From the NCBI GenBank assembly GCA_964036665.1, contig OZ038528.1, positions 12,654,501 to 12,718,500 on the forward strand: a stretch of 64,000 nucleotides of DNA, written 5' to 3'. A model generated the notes under the pieces. That model did not search any database, had not been told where the DNA came from, and worked only from the letters and a program-made list of their open reading frames with translations. Shown here piece after piece: positions 34,370 through 55,318 of the stretch (the first letter of the stretch is position 1; each line of letters starts with the position of its first letter). The position numbers and the translations under genes are program-made. Source of the DNA: Gordius sp. MW1. Its lineage: Eukaryota > Nematomorpha > Gordioida > Gordea > Gordiidae.

Positions 34370-34670
34370 CATATATATGGTTTTTAAACGTTTATTTTTC
34401 ATATATGGTTTTTTATGTATTCCGACAACTAGTGCCTTTAGTGAAAAAAAAATTTCCCTGTAGATCGCCTCTTATAAGATTGTATAACTCATCTGACCAA
34501 AAATTATTGATTATTATTTTTACATGATTATTATTAACCATTTTTCACATATATATTGTTTAACCATTTTGGTAAAAAAATTCAATCTAAAATAAAAAAG
34601 CAAATAAATTTTTATGGACCGGGCTTGTGAATTTTTATACTGACCTAAACAGGCCCATTTCAGGTCTCTA
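34370..34670. mobile_element. Truncated 3' end of a hAT family A element
   Basis: TTTACATGATTATTATTAAC near 34524, followed by GACCGGGCTTG and AACAGGCCC, ending CAGGTCTCTA at 34670. This parallels the 3' end of the hAT-A copies. No left end. Confidence 0.5.
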
Positions 34671-35581
34671 AGAGTCTTATATTAATGAATCTGGTTTTTT
34701 GTTTCAGTATCTAATTTTTATCAGGAACCATATATGATAATTTTGGTCTGTCTTCCATATCCCATAAATGCACTTGCCTATATATTGAACTTCTAATTAG
34801 TTTTGGGGTCTACAACACATTACACTTTAATAAAACAATAAGTTCAGCTATCTAAGTTTTTCAATATATTTACGAAATATACACCAGAACAAATCTGCAA
34901 ATTTTTGTTTACTTATTAACTAGTTTTATGTTATTACAAATTTTTCCTCACTTAGGATCAATCACATTCATGTCTAAAAACTGAATTTGCTTTAAAATGT
35001 GCTTAATAAATTTTATTTGGAGATTAAAAGCTAAATACATGTTTATAAAATTTTGCGGTCACATAGGTGACAACTCTTATAATCTATATTGTATGAGGTA
35101 AAGATTAAAATGTTTCTAGCTTTTGGAAATGATATTTTATAAAGTTTAAGATCAAATAGGTCACAATTGTTATAATCTATATAGCAATTAATAAAGGTGT
35201 AAATAAAATAAGGGCTGAAATATGTTTTACAATTTTAAAATTTATATTTATAAATTTTGCGGTTACACAGGTAACAAATAATCTATAAGAGTGCAACCTT
35301 TAATAGAACGAGGATTTGATAATGTAATATTTTTCGCCTCGACTATTCTCTGTAAAATTTCTAAAAAAAAAAATAATTTTGCGTTTAATAATTATAAGTA
35401 TTACTAGAAAAAATCCAATTTTAAACAATTTAAAATAGGCTTTAAACTATACATAATTTCTAAGTATGGGTATTATTGAACACACAAATTATCTCGTTAT
35501 TGTATTTGAAATGAATATTTTGGCTTTAATAGCACGCATATACTTTAAAAGATATCAGATGAAAAATCATCGTGCTACAAG
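34671..35581. other. AT-rich region with a thrice-repeated short word
   Basis: TTTTGCGGT(C/T)ACA(T/C)AGGT and related TTATAATCTATAT words occur near 35055, 35155 and 35265 in direct orientation. No gene seen. Confidence 0.5.
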
Positions 35582-36393
35582 TAAAGGCCTGCAAAATCGA
35601 TTTTTCTGAGGCCCGCCTCGAGCTCGGAATTTTAAAATAAAATAAATTTCGGCCCGACCTGGGGCCGAATTTTAGCATTTTAAGAATAAGGCCCGGCCCG
35701 AAACTTTAAAAATCATAGAAATTTTAATAAAACGAAATTTTGGTAAAATTTTCATTGAAAAATGAGACAATTGAACTGTTTTCATGCAAAAAGACACAGG
35801 CATCAAATATGTCCGCATTCAAATAGTTGTTCTTCGCTCTTCATAATGCGTTTTCCAATTTCTCTAAATTTCCCTTTTCCTGTACTTCTTTGCAGCATTT
35901 TTGCTTTTATAGATGAGTGTTCCCTATTAAGCATTATCAAAACTAACATAAATTAATTGCCTGACGTGCAAGAATTGTATAACACATTCTTGCATTTCTT
36001 ACAAAAAACAAAATCAATTTTCTTATCCATATTCTCATACACAAATAAGAACCTTTTCATACATCACTCTTTCCTTGAAGGTTTTCTTTTACTTTAAAAA
36101 TTAATTCTTAAATATTTTCAGGTATTAGAAGAAGATTTTTTTGCTTCATACTCAATCGTTGGTACATTTAAAAAAGCGTGAAAAGTTAACAAATTTATTA
36201 CTAAACTAATTAATTTTTGAAAATTTGAGATATTATTTTAAATAGAAACAAAGACTACTTAGAATAATATTTCTCAATTATTTTGGGACTACTTTTATAA
36301 ATTAGGCCCGGCTCGAAATTTTGAGACCTTAAAATTTAAGGCCTGAGCTTTTCCGGAAAGGGCCGAGCTTCGGGCGACCCGTGCAGGTCTCTA
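35582..36393. mobile_element. Non-autonomous hAT element, family B-like (copy 3)
   Basis: Flanked by GCTACAAG (35574-35581) and GCTACAAA (36394-36401), a near-perfect 8-bp duplication. Ends TAAAGGCCTGCA and TGCAGGTCTCTA. Arms carry GGCCCG/CGGGC words. 812 bp, no transposase. Confidence 0.85.
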
Positions 36394-36813
36394 GCTACAA
36401 ACTACTAAAGCGTTGAATCTTATGATACGCTTATTATTTTGCTTGATACTCTTGTCTACCTTAACACCATTTTTAATTTAAATTTTTTAAGCTAAATTAC
36501 TTTTAAAAAATAAATCTATAAAACGGCTCATGTCTAAAAAATTAATATTTCATATATAACATTCAAAAATATTATTTTTGACACATTATTGAGAAATTAT
36601 CCTTACCCAGAGGTTTATTTCAACTAAAAATTTTAAAGTTAGCAACAATTAAATTGATATGACAGCTCGTGTACCAGTGGAATCTTGTTAGTGCATAATC
36701 ATGTTAATATTCAACTTTTCGAAAAATAATACAATATGACAAAGGTTCGGGATATTAGGTATATTCATTGCCCTACGTGTTATAAAAATAACAGCGAAAA
36801 AAGATCCCTCGTT

Positions 36814-36819
36814 TTTATT
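36814..36819 (-). promoter_or_regulatory. AATAAA polyadenylation signal of WDR33
   Basis: AATAAA on the - strand about 36 bp after the WDR33 stop codon. Confidence 0.6.
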
Positions 36820-36854
36820 TCCATATATTTACAATATCAATTAGTAATCATTTA

Positions 36855-45101
<8,247 letters not shown>

Positions 45102-45138
45102 GGTGTGTATGTACGAATGCGCCAAAATATATGATTTT

Positions 45139-45502
45139 TATTCGAAAAGAAAGCTCTTCGAAATAAAAGCTGATCAGAATGAAAGCTAATAAATTATTTA
45201 GACCCTAAAATGTGTTCAAAAAAAACTGAGAGAAAAAGGGCTAATCAATCATTTTTGAATATCCTATTTTTTATACCATTTTTGAATATCTATACTATTT
45301 TTAGATATCTTATTAATAAATCTAATTATTAGATCTTATTTTAAATCTCAAATGGGGAGGGAATTTGATGTGCATCTAATCCTAACCTAAAACGCTGACC
45401 TAAAACACTACCCCGACCCTTAACCCTCAATGGGATATTCAAAAATGATTTATTAGCTTTCATTCTGATCAGCTTTTAATTTGAAGAGCTTTCTTTTTGA
45501 AC
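45139..45502. mobile_element. ~360-bp MITE just upstream of WDR33
   Basis: A 55-bp inverted repeat (AAGAAAGCTCTTCGAAATAA and ATCAGAATGAAAGCTAATAA versus their complement at 45446-45502). The interior has CTAATCCTAACCTAAAACGC and ACCCTTAACCCTCAA, again telomere-like. TSD not resolved. Its left end lies about 40 bp upstream of the WDR33 ATG, so it occupies the likely promoter. Confidence 0.75.
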
Positions 45503-45657
45503 AGAAACGAAATATATTTGAATCAGCTGGAATCATTTTGGGTTTAAAGGAATGTTTAAAAAGTATCGAAAAATAATTAGAATATTACAAATTTAAATAA
45601 AAATTGCTTAATATATAGGTATTTTCCCAAAATACAATGGGACAAAATACAAACAGC

Positions 45658-45910
45658 TTGAAACGGTTTCAAGATATTGAAACCGTTTCAAGATCTTATA
45701 ATGCGCATGCGTATGCATTTAACAGACCAATCAGATAGCTGCGCATTTTAATAATGCGCATGCGTATGCATTTAACAATTATTGCTGCACTATAAAACTT
45801 TAAGGGACAGTGTTAAGGTTCAGGGTAGTGTTTTAGGTCAGCGTTTTAGGTTAGGGTTAGGATTAGATGCACATCAAATTCCCTCTCCATTTGAGATTTA
45901 ATTTTCCATG
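45658..45910. repeat. Repeat with palindromes, twin NRF1-like sites and a CCAAT box
   Basis: TTGAAACGGTTTCAA (45658-45672) and TTGAAACCGTTTCAA (45677-45691) are near-perfect palindromes. TGCGCATGCGTA occurs at 45702-45713 and 45755-45766, with GACCAATCAG between (45725-45734). 45805-45900 is the complement of the interior of the neighbouring MITE (45335-45420). Confidence 0.65.
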
Positions 45911-46049
45911 ATATTGAGTGTGGCATTTTGGACTGTAACCATTATATTTTGTCTCATTGAATTTTGGGCATGAATCAATATGTATACCTAGATTTTAGAT
46001 TGCGTAAATATCTAGATCCACATTAGGCGCTTAGTAATGAAATCAAGAT

Positions 46050-46322
46050 GATGGATGCCCTATCAACTCTCCGAACGAAGACCATCTCGCCGAATTCACC
46101 CTTGGACATTAACGAACATCTCCTTATTATCATAGAGAAGACCCTAAATTGAGTACCTTTTATAATAATTATCAATTTAATTTTAAAAAACACCTAAATT
46201 TTAATTTGAAATTGGTTGATTAATATTCTTATTTGTTGGCGGACATTTCCTAATTGGTGGACATTTTAGAACCTTGGGGCATTCATTTCAGCAAGATAGT
46301 TTTCGTCAAGTTGACAAGCCAC
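46050..46322. mobile_element. ~272-bp MITE (family M, copy 3)
   Basis: Shares the ends (TGCCCTATCAACT..., ...GTCAAGTTGACAAGCCACT) and interior of copies 1 and 2 in the same order, such as CTAAATTGAGTACCTTTTAT. More diverged; TSD not clear. Confidence 0.82.
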
Positions 46323-46841
46323 TGAGTGGATGTACATTGACACATCCACCCTTTCTAGTGATAAATAATATTATATAATATATATTAAAAACACTTAAAG
46401 TTAATGCCAAGTCCGTGTGCAAAAGGTGGACGGTTAAGGTCAGGTCGGAAACCGGCTGTAAAAGTAACTAAAACTATTTAATTACACAAATTTTGATTCT
46501 TACCTTATTTTTTATATATGAATTATGGAATAGTTCATAGAACTCATATAGGCCCCCGCAATGGTAAAAAGTATGAAAGGAATATATGCACTATTACATA
46601 TCCGACAAAATATATATGGAAAAATGAAGAATGATAAAGTTTATATATATGGGAACTAGAGAAAATGCGATGGTATTTAATTAATCTTCAAACGCGATTA
46701 ATGGAAAGATTAATATATATTCAGTGGTTACCGTACAAAGATCTCATTAATACTCGCTTGCCTTGCTAGCGCTGATAGCGCTCGCAGCGGCATCTTACAG
46801 AGAGAGAGAAGGGGGGGGGGAAGCGTGCGTGCATTCACAAC
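46323..46841. other. No gene; (AG)n and G-run near 46798-46820
   Basis: AT-rich. Just before the hAT-A insertion lies GAGAGAGAGAAGGGGGGGGG. Confidence 0.5.
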
Positions 46842-49800
46842 TAGAGATCTGCACGGGCCGGCCCGGCTTGCGGACGGGCCTAAAAGCCCGGCCCGCGGAC
46901 GGGTACGGACGGGCTTTGTATCATAAAAAATTTAACGGGCCGGGCCCGGACGGGCCTAAAAATTAATGGAACGGGCTCGGGCGGGCCTGAGATTTTTTTA
47001 ACGGGCTTGAACGGGCCTGAAGTTTTATAAACGGGCTTAAACGAACCAGAGATTATATAAAAGGTCTTGGAGTTACAAAGGTACTTAAACATCAAACAAT
47101 TAGAAAAAACAAAAAGCGAGCCAATAAATTGCATAACAATTAATATATTATTTTTATTAAATATTTAGGATTAATTTTTTAACTTCTAAATTTTGTATAT
47201 CCTGTAGCATTCATTCATTTTTCAAGCGCTAAATTTGACCTTTTTTATTTGCTATTGATTTTTAAGACTATAACTTCATTCTTTTATAAGTAAGTTTAAT
47301 TACACTTTTGTGATTAATTTTATCACAAATTACTATTATTATTAGTGCCATATAAATTCATAAATATTTTTGCTCTAATCTTTGAAATTAACTTTAATTA
47401 CAAACTTAAATGTAACTTTTTGTTAGCTTTGTATTTTTTTGTTATTGATTAAGTTTAATTCCTTTGTCTTAAAATTCTAGTGCTTAAATATTTGACAAAT
47501 TATTCTTGTTATATTATTTTAAATTTTTCTACATTAATTTTACAATATTAACTAGATTTAGCTTGGTTGAAAAAGGTATTTTTTCTGGATATTTTTATTA
47601 AATATTTGGCTTTATATCGCTTTGCTTTACTAATCCCTTTAATAATTGTATTTTTTGTTTTGAAACTAACAGTTTAATATTAAAAGGCTTAATCTATAAT
47701 TAATATATGCAACATAATAAAAGTTATTGATTTGATACATCCTTACTTTTTTATTAAATTTTATTATAGTGTCAAATAATTTGTCCACAATCATATCTAA
47801 TTATGAAAAAGGTGTATATAAAATAAATTTAAATCACAAGCTTAAAAGTAAAGTTTGGGAACAATTTGATCCTTTAATGGATGTTAATGGTAAATCAGTT
47901 AGTGCCTGCATATGCAAAAATTGCAAAAAAATACTTTCATATAAATCAGCAGATGGTACATCACATTTAAAACGCCACAAATGTACAACCCAAAGACAAA
48001 ATAGCCTAACACTAGATCATTATATGAATAAAATAAACCCCTTAAAAGAAGAAAAAATTAAAAAATCAATCATAAATCAGGCTATAAAATTTTGCTCAAA
48101 AGATTTACGGCCATTCGAAACTTTAGCAGGAGAAGGTTTTCTTGGGTTTTGCCAGTTTTTGGTAGATAGTTTGTCAACTAAGGGGTTAATAAATGTGCGA
48201 CAAATTATGCCTCATCCATCAACTATAAGCCGCCATGTGAAAGATGAGGCTGAAAGACTTCGACTTTCTATAATTCCAGATATAAAACATTAGATTCAGA
48301 AAGGGCTTTGCGCGGCCACAACAGACATGTGGACATGTGATTATACAAAAATCAGTTTTCTCACATTAAGTATTCATTATATAAATGTTAGCCTGAGAAA
48401 AAAAATATTATTTACAACTGCTTTTAAGCATGAAAAAAAATCAGGGGAGAATATTAGAAATGAATTATTAAACAAATTAATGACTTTTGGCATTACCAAT
48501 GAAGAAGCCCATAAATTAATATTTGTCACTGATCAGGGTGCTAACATTGTCAATGCATTAGCAAATTATAGTAGATTAAATTGCGCAGCCCACCTTATAA
48601 ATAATATGATAAAAATGGCCTTTAATGATTCTTTCTTAAATCAAGAAGCCACGGTTATTTATAAACTCATGAATGCCTCTAAAGAATTAGTCAGGCATTT
48701 CAAACAAAGTGGACTCAATAGCAAGCTGTCCCATACCTTGCATCAAGATGTAATTGTAAGATGGAACTCAAAATTGACCCTTTTGAATTCTATTTATAAG
48801 GTCTATGACGATGTTGAAGCTATCTTGGAACAACGAAATGAACTTTCATATCTGGAATATATAGATAAAATGTTGTTGAAATCTTTAATAGACGTCTTGC
48901 AGCCGTTTAAAGAGGCTTCTCTTCAGTTGGAGGCTGATCTAGAACCAACCCTACCATATGTCTTCTTATGGAAAATTAAATTAATTAATGCGATGTCGGA
49001 TTATGATTTATACGGCGGACAAGTTAACATAATAAAGAACCGTTTAAAAGAAGCTATTAAAGAAAAAATGGTAGTTCATCGGTATCACAAAATAGCTTCG
49101 GTCTTGCATCCGAAGTTTAGACAAATGAAGATGATACCTGAAGCAGAAAAACTAGACATATATCAAGATATAAGAAATATTATAGAGCAAGAAGGGTTTG
49201 TCTATATAAGAAAATCTTCTGTTTTACTGGGCTCAAAGACATCTCTCGCAAGTACTTACAATTTTTTATTTATATATAATATATAAAAATATATAAGGTA
49301 AGAGACCGAAAACAATTTTTTCTGAATGGGAAGATAATGATCATAATCCTGTGGCGGATGAGTTTAGTCAATATTTAGATGAAACTATTGAGGCTGATTT
49401 CGATCTGTTAAAATGGTGGAAAGCCAAAGAGGACAAGTATTATATTTAAAATTAATCTTATCCTTTAATAGATATCCTAAATTAGCACATTTAGCACATA
49501 TGATATTATGTATACCGGCTACGAGTGCCACCAGCGAGCGAAATTTTTCTACGGCAGGAAGGCTTGTAGAAGAAAGGCGAACTCGCCTAAAACCAGACAT
49601 TATTGATGATTTATTATTTTTACATGATAATTATTGATATCTTTCTATGAATATGTCATAAAATTTAATAAAATTTTGTGAAATTTTTGATGAATTAGGC
49701 CGGACGCGGAGTTCGCTTAAAAAATATTTTAACGGGCTTGGACGGGCCTGAAAAATTTACGGACGGGCTCGGACGGGCCTAAAAAATTTACGGACGGGCT

Positions 49801-49915
49801 CGGACGGGCCTGAAGCGCTGAAAAAAAATTACGGGCGGGCCCGGACGGGCCTTGAAATTTTGAAAACGGGTACGGGCGGGCCGATCTTCTAAAAACGGCC
49901 CGTTGCAGATCTCTA
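46842..49915 (+). mobile_element. hAT transposon, family A, near-complete
   Basis: Flanked by the 8-bp duplication TTCACAAC (46834-46841 and 49916-49923). Ends TAGAGATCTGCACGGGC and its complement. Both arms carry many GGACGGGC/ACGGGCTT words over about 200 bp. 3074 bp with a transposase on the + strand. It is the likely parent type of the 1136-bp derivative at 31632-32767. Confidence 0.96.
47770..49637 (+). pseudogene. hAT-A transposase, one visible premature stop, microintrons
   Basis: Order of domains: BED zinc finger (CICKNC, then HLKRHKC), a conserved HPSTISRHV block, DDE core start (TTDMWTCDYTKISF, about 48325), VTDQGAN (about 48526), NCAAHLINNM, and the C-terminal dimerisation domain (WWKAKED, YPKLA, LCIPATSATSERNFSTAGR). 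The frame is broken only by TAG at 48291-48293. Near the end two very short introns, 49252-49297 (46 bp) and 49437-49471 (35 bp), have GT-AG ends and restore phase exactly. Unspliced reading would lose the domain. The 5' end has an AG acceptor at 47768-47769 after a T-rich tract and no ATG, so a leader exon is likely upstream. Confidence 0.92.
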
Positions 49916-49923
49916 TTCACAAC

Positions 49924-52900
49924 TAAAGGACAACTCCAAGATCATGATAGTTTCAAACAATATTTTACAACATAAAGCTAGGGCGTTCTCCATAAACGAC
50001 GCAAACTGCAAATTCACAACGGTTACTGACCAACTCACTGGAAAGAATGCCGAATAACTTGATAAAATGTTGGAATGTTGACGGGAAAAAGCATCGAGGT
50101 CGCTCAAATGTTTAAAAGAAGAAAGTTACACATCGCCTGCCTAAGACGAGGGGAACGAAACCAAAGCTCGAGAGTTAAGTGGATCACCAAATCGTAAAAA
50201 CGGGGTCGGCGTTCTGCTCGAATTGTTCAAGTACAAGGTGGTGGAAGTCAAGCGTTGCTCCGGCAGGCTAATTTTGGTGAAGATTGCAGATCAAGGGGCC
50301 CTCTAAACCATTATGTGCGCGTGTGGACCCCAAATTTAATGTGTATAGAAAAACGTATTCTTCGAAGTATAAGGCACGAAGAAAGGCTAATTTCGTGCGG
50401 GTTTAGACGCTCACGTAGTGAAAGATCACCACGATTCACGGAAGCTATGGGCATGGTCTGAAAAACAAAGATGAGGAAAAATTATCGAAGTATCCCAAGC
50501 ATACAACATGGCTATCGTTAACACATATTACCAAAAAAGCGAAGATCATATAGTGACTTATAGAAGTGGGAAGCATTTTAGTCAAATTGACGGAGAAACG
50601 GCTTATGGGAGTATCAAGGATTGAAAGTAATACCGGAAGAAGAATTGCCAACATCGTCCACAGTATTTCTCGGAAAAAGAAGGGTTTATGAGCCTTTGAA
50701 TTAGATACGAAACGCTAAAGGATACGGTGACGAACGATAAATAATATCAAAAAGCCTTCTCACTCTTGGGTGCAAGGAAGTTGCCAAGGAACGTAGACGA
50801 CGATTGGGAGACGCTAATTAAGATAAAGGAAACAACGATTTGAGTTCTAGAACAGACAAAAGGAGGCAATGCTATGAAGGGAACTATGGTGGTGGGACCA
50901 ATTGGTTAAAGATTTCATCGAAAGAAAGAAAAATCTATATAGACGGTGGCAGATATCAAAAAAGTTTGAGGATTATTAAGAATACAGGGACGCAAAGAGG
51001 GCCGCAAAAAAGGCCTTTGCAAAAGCGAAGAAACCCGCGTACACCGAGATGGCAAACAAACTGGATCATAAAGGGGGCGATAGCCTTATGTACAAATTGG
51101 CCAAGATATGGGCGAATAAAAGTCGCGATGTCGGAGTTCTTAAAATAGTCAAAAGCGAGAAGGATCAAACCTTATTCAAGCCGAAAGAAGTAATGGAAAG
51201 GCGGAAAGGATATTTTAAGAAACTTATGAATTAAGCAAATGAGAAAGCTTACCGAAACTCAGCTATACATAAGTTTAATCGAACTCTTTCAGGAGGATAA
51301 GGTTAAAGCTAAGGAATATTTATGGAAGCATTGCTCGAATGCCATGAAGAAGGAGTCACGACCATGACAAACCACTTTAACACGATATTGGTAGAAGAGC
51401 GAATTCCTAATGAATGGAGAGAGAGCAAGCACGATTATACACTTATTAATTGGCAAAGAAGACCCTCAGGACTGTAGCAGTTACAAAGGTATCAAGCTAA
51501 CTTGTCACTCCTTAAAGTTTATGGAAAGGATCTTAGTAACAAGGCTGAAAAACGAGATGAAAATATCGGCTAACCAAGACAGTTGGTTTAAACGTTTTCG
51601 CGTTAAAATTGTATTACATCAGAAATCTGCTTTAAGTCCCTTTTTATTTAATATAATTATGGACACAATAACGAGAGACATTCAAAAGCTATCGCCATGG
51701 TGTATGCTACATGCCGATGATATTGTAATATGCCAAGAGACAAAGATAAATATTCGAAGAAGCCGAAAAGTGGTCAAAGCGCTTAACTGGATAGGTTTAA
51801 AGGTCAACGATCAAAAACGGTATAAATGTAAATGAACGTCACCTATCGTGGTTGACTATTAAATTACCTAAAAGTAGACAGGTTTACATACCTCGGCTTG
51901 ATACTAAATCAAGAGGGAGGTTGCGCAACAGAAGTCAATGCCCGGTTCCAAAAAGGATGACTTAAATTGTGAAGTATATCTTGTGTAATGTGCGACAAGA
52001 AAATGCCAATATGGTTGAAGAGCAAAGCTTACAAAGCCATCGTACGACCGGTATTACTTTATGGAAGTGGAGCATGAAGAAATGCTATCACAAGCCATAT
52101 AGATGAGAATGATACGGTGGAGCTTTGGGTATACTTAGAGCCCTGCAAAATTGAATTTTATCGGCCCGAGCCCGACCCGAGCCCGAAACCTTTTTTATTT
52201 TTTGCCCGAGCCCGACCCGAGCCCGATTTGTTTTTTTCACTCAGGCCCGACCCGAGCCCGAGCCCGGCCCGACTTTTGTAAAAATGTAAATTTGTACCAA
52301 TTTTATTTCAAAAATTTATTTATAAATATATTATGTATCGCGAATATTATGTGATTTAAAATATGAATAATTTTGGTAAATAATACTAACTCTATTGTTC
52401 AAAATAGCTACTATTATTTTTGCTTTTAAGCTTAATCTACACACTGTTGTTTTAAATATTTCATCATCACTCATAGTCAAAGTCATACATAGCATAGATA
52501 GACCCACACGGCTAACCAAGAAATTAATATGAGGTGGTAGTAAAATTCTAAACATTTATTTGTAGGGGGATTATCTTGTATTGTAATTATATTTTGGATT
52601 AATATTTATTCAAATTTTTTTTCGGGCTCGGGCCTCGGGTCGGGCTGGCCCATAAGGCCCGACCCAAGCCCGAGGCCCGATCAATGTTTTATAATTTGCC
52701 CAAGCCCGACCCGAAAGCCCGTCGGGCCGGGCCGAACTCGGGCCGGGCCTCGGACGGCCCGTGCAGGGCTCTAGGTATACTAAGCTCGACCATATGACGA
52801 ATGATTTTCTCATGACAAAAATGGGTATTTAACATATGGCAGACATGATGAACAAAAATCGGCTTAAGTGGTATGTCATATACTAAGAAGGGACACGAAT

Positions 52901-53100
52901 GACGTAAATCAAAAAGTACTGGACATGGAGGTACTGGGGAAGAAAGGAAAAGGACGACCCCGTGTCACTTGAAAAGGGCAAGTCCAGAAAGTTTTTAAGA
53001 CAAAAGAGTTTAGTCAAGATATGGCACTCACCCTGTCAAAATTAAAGAAATGTATTAAAACAAACCCCACGACTGTGGGGCCAATAATTGATAAAGAAGA
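49924..53100 (+). pseudogene. RTE-type LINE copy 1, decayed, split by hAT-B
   Basis: Broken frames give RTE-like endonuclease debris, then reverse transcriptase. Motifs: DCSSYKGIKLTCHSLKFMER (about 51460-51525), HQKSALSPFLFNIIMDTITR (about 51620-51680) and CMLHADDIVICQE (about 51700-51740), where the F/YADD box reads HADD. The C-terminal LKWYVIY-like and RGRPRVT-like words follow after the hAT insertion at 52136-52773. The 3' end has ACAAACCCCACGACTGTGG near 53060. Such enzymes copy element RNA at a nick made by the AP-type endonuclease. This copy is dead. Confidence 0.85.
52136..52773. mobile_element. Non-autonomous hAT element, family B (copy 4)
   Basis: Flanked by GGTATACT (52128-52135 and 52774-52781). 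Almost identical to 5070-5697 but in opposite orientation. 638 bp. Sits within RTE copy 1. Confidence 0.94.
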
Positions 53101-53749
53101 ATTTCAATATGGCAATGATCGAACTAGAGGCAGACAAGGCCCCAACTTTCCAAAAAGTTTTTCTCTACTATTACATATTAAACGACTTCCTTAAAAATTT
53201 TAATAAAAATTCCGACTTGGCAAAACGGTGTAGGAAAATTTTAAAAAGACACATATAGATATTTACTATAAAATTGCTACTTTTTTAATGTAATTACAAA
53301 TCTTCATCTGACACATCGCCCGTGTTGGCTATTGACGAATCTGATTACTAAGTTTTGTTTGAATATTATTTTATGCTCGTTTATTGTATATTTTATGTAT
53401 CAATTTTACTTAATAAAAGCATTTAAAAGGAAAAAAAGCAACTGAAAATGTTGTTGCCGGAAAAGCTTTATAAATAAAAGTTTTAATAAATGATAATAAT
53501 ACTCAACCGAGCCAGATATACCTTGTAGTGGGGGTTGAGCGTGTGTACACTCGTGATCCAATAAGCTATCCCTATGGTAGCCAAATACAATTTTTGTGTT
53601 TGTTATTGGTGGGGTCACCCTATTGGCAAGGTTCTTGGTGAAAAGTCAGACTAAATTTCTGGGCTTTTGAGGGAGTACTAGTGAAATTGAAGTGCTAGAT
53701 TAAGCCTATCAATACGAGTGGTAAAGAAAAGAGAAATTCAGCAAGATGC
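53101..53749. other. No recognisable gene
   Basis: AT-rich to 53500, then a somewhat GC-richer stretch that may be the 5' untranslated region of the next LINE copy. Confidence 0.4.
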
Positions 53750-55318
53750 CGGCATTATAAAGAATAGTAGGTGGCCAATTCTAATAGTTCCGTCAGGCTT
53801 GGAAAGCCGGGATATCAAGACTCTCTCATTCCATATAAACCTTAATGTATACTACAACAAAGAAGCAGCATGAAAACCAAGCTAGGGTGTTACCCTTAAG
53901 CGACGCGCGCATTCCTCACCGTGGGAAATAACCGAAGGCTACCGCTCTCTTAACAAACGGAAGCGGTTAAAGACATTAGTTTGCGTAGGATCAAGTTTGG
54001 GTCTTGGAATATTGGTACAACGACTAGCAAGACCAGAGAGTTGGCAGATGTTCTAAGGAGGAGAAAAAACGATATCGCTTGTAAACAAGAGAAATGGAAG
54101 GGCCATAAAGTGAAATACATAGCTGACGGATACAAATAATATTTTTACGGCTCAGAAATGCATTAAAATGGCGTCGGTAGTGTTATCGAAGGAATTTCAA
54201 CAAAATGTCGTCGACGTTAAAAGAATCAATGACAGAATTAAGGCAATACAGCTTTGTTATAAATCTATAACCATAAACGTTATATGAGCATACGCTCTTC
54301 AAAGTGGTAGCTCAGAGGCGGAAAAGATTGTTTTTGGGTGGAGCTTGAAAATATTTTATCCCAATTCGGTAAAGAGGGGCTAATAATTATCGGAGCGGAC
54401 CTCAATGGACACGTGGGTAAATCAAGAGGAGGACTTAAAAGAAATCACGGTGGTAGGGGTTACGGCTTAAGAAATGAAGGAGGTACGGAAATTGTAGAAA
54501 TTTCTCAATCTTTTGACCTAGCTATGGGAAATACCTTCTTCACAGCAACATCTTATAACATACAAAAGCGGCAGCCCTCATATAGATTTACTAGTCAACA
54601 GAACGCACTTAAAATAGTTCAAAATGTTAAGGTAATACCGAGTGAAATATTGGCTTGCTAACACAAGCTATTGGTGATGGCCTTTATATTAAAGGGCCCT
54701 AAAGGGCAAAAGGTACAAAGAGTAGCTGATATTATACAATAGAGGAGACTAAAGGATAATATTCAACAATTTCGGGAACGAGTAATGAGTCATGCTGAAT
54801 TTAAGGAATACTTCGTGTCAATGGAATAGTATAGCCGGCAAAATGCGAAAAGTGGGACGACATATATTAGGTGAAAGCAAGCCCACTAAAAGAATTCTCA
54901 AGGAAACGTGGTGGTGAAATGAAGAAGTGCAAAAATGTATCAAAGAAAATAAGAGTGTACAAAGTTTAGTATAAAAGCAAAGATAGTAATGATAAGCAAG
55001 CTTACCAAAGAGCTATATGATCGGCTAAAAAATACGTAGCAAAAGCTAAAAACAGGATGTACGATGATATAAATGTAAAATTAAACTCAAAGGAAGGAGA
55101 AAGATTGATCAACAAAATCGCAAAGTCAAGGGCCTGAAATTCTACAGATTACTTAGAATGCCGGCGAATCTAGGGACAAAAGGGAGAAATACTAACACAC
55201 GACAGTTATATACCTCAAAGATGGTACAACTATTATAGGGATTTATCAATTGAAATGGGCCTTTAGTCGTAGACTAATTGGATTACGGAAGCAGAGGTAA
55301 AGTTGCTATGGGTAGTGG
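53750..55318 (+). pseudogene. RTE-type LINE copy 2, endonuclease half
   Basis: The 5' leader (CTAGGGTGTTACCCTTAAGC, GACGCGCGC near 53906) resembles those of copies 1 and 4. The endonuclease follows: TSKTRELADVLRRRKNDIAC (about 54030-54090), KWKGHKVKYIADGYK, then LIIIGADLNGHVG (about 54380-54420), an AP-endonuclease catalytic block. Reading decays toward 55300 (WITEAEVK), where a hAT element interrupts. Copy 3, starting near 58030, resumes about 60 residues further along and may be the rest of the same element. Confidence 0.83.

Noticed and set aside
35762..35956. 64-codon frame inside the hAT element at 35582-36393
   Set aside because: Lies in a non-autonomous element and shows no hAT motif or coding hallmark.
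45102..45125. WDR33 start eight codons upstream at TTG
   Set aside because: ATG 45099-45101 has a good context (ACC before it), is the first ATG after an upstream in-frame stop, and places the RNA-binding motif at the same residue number as in human WDR33.
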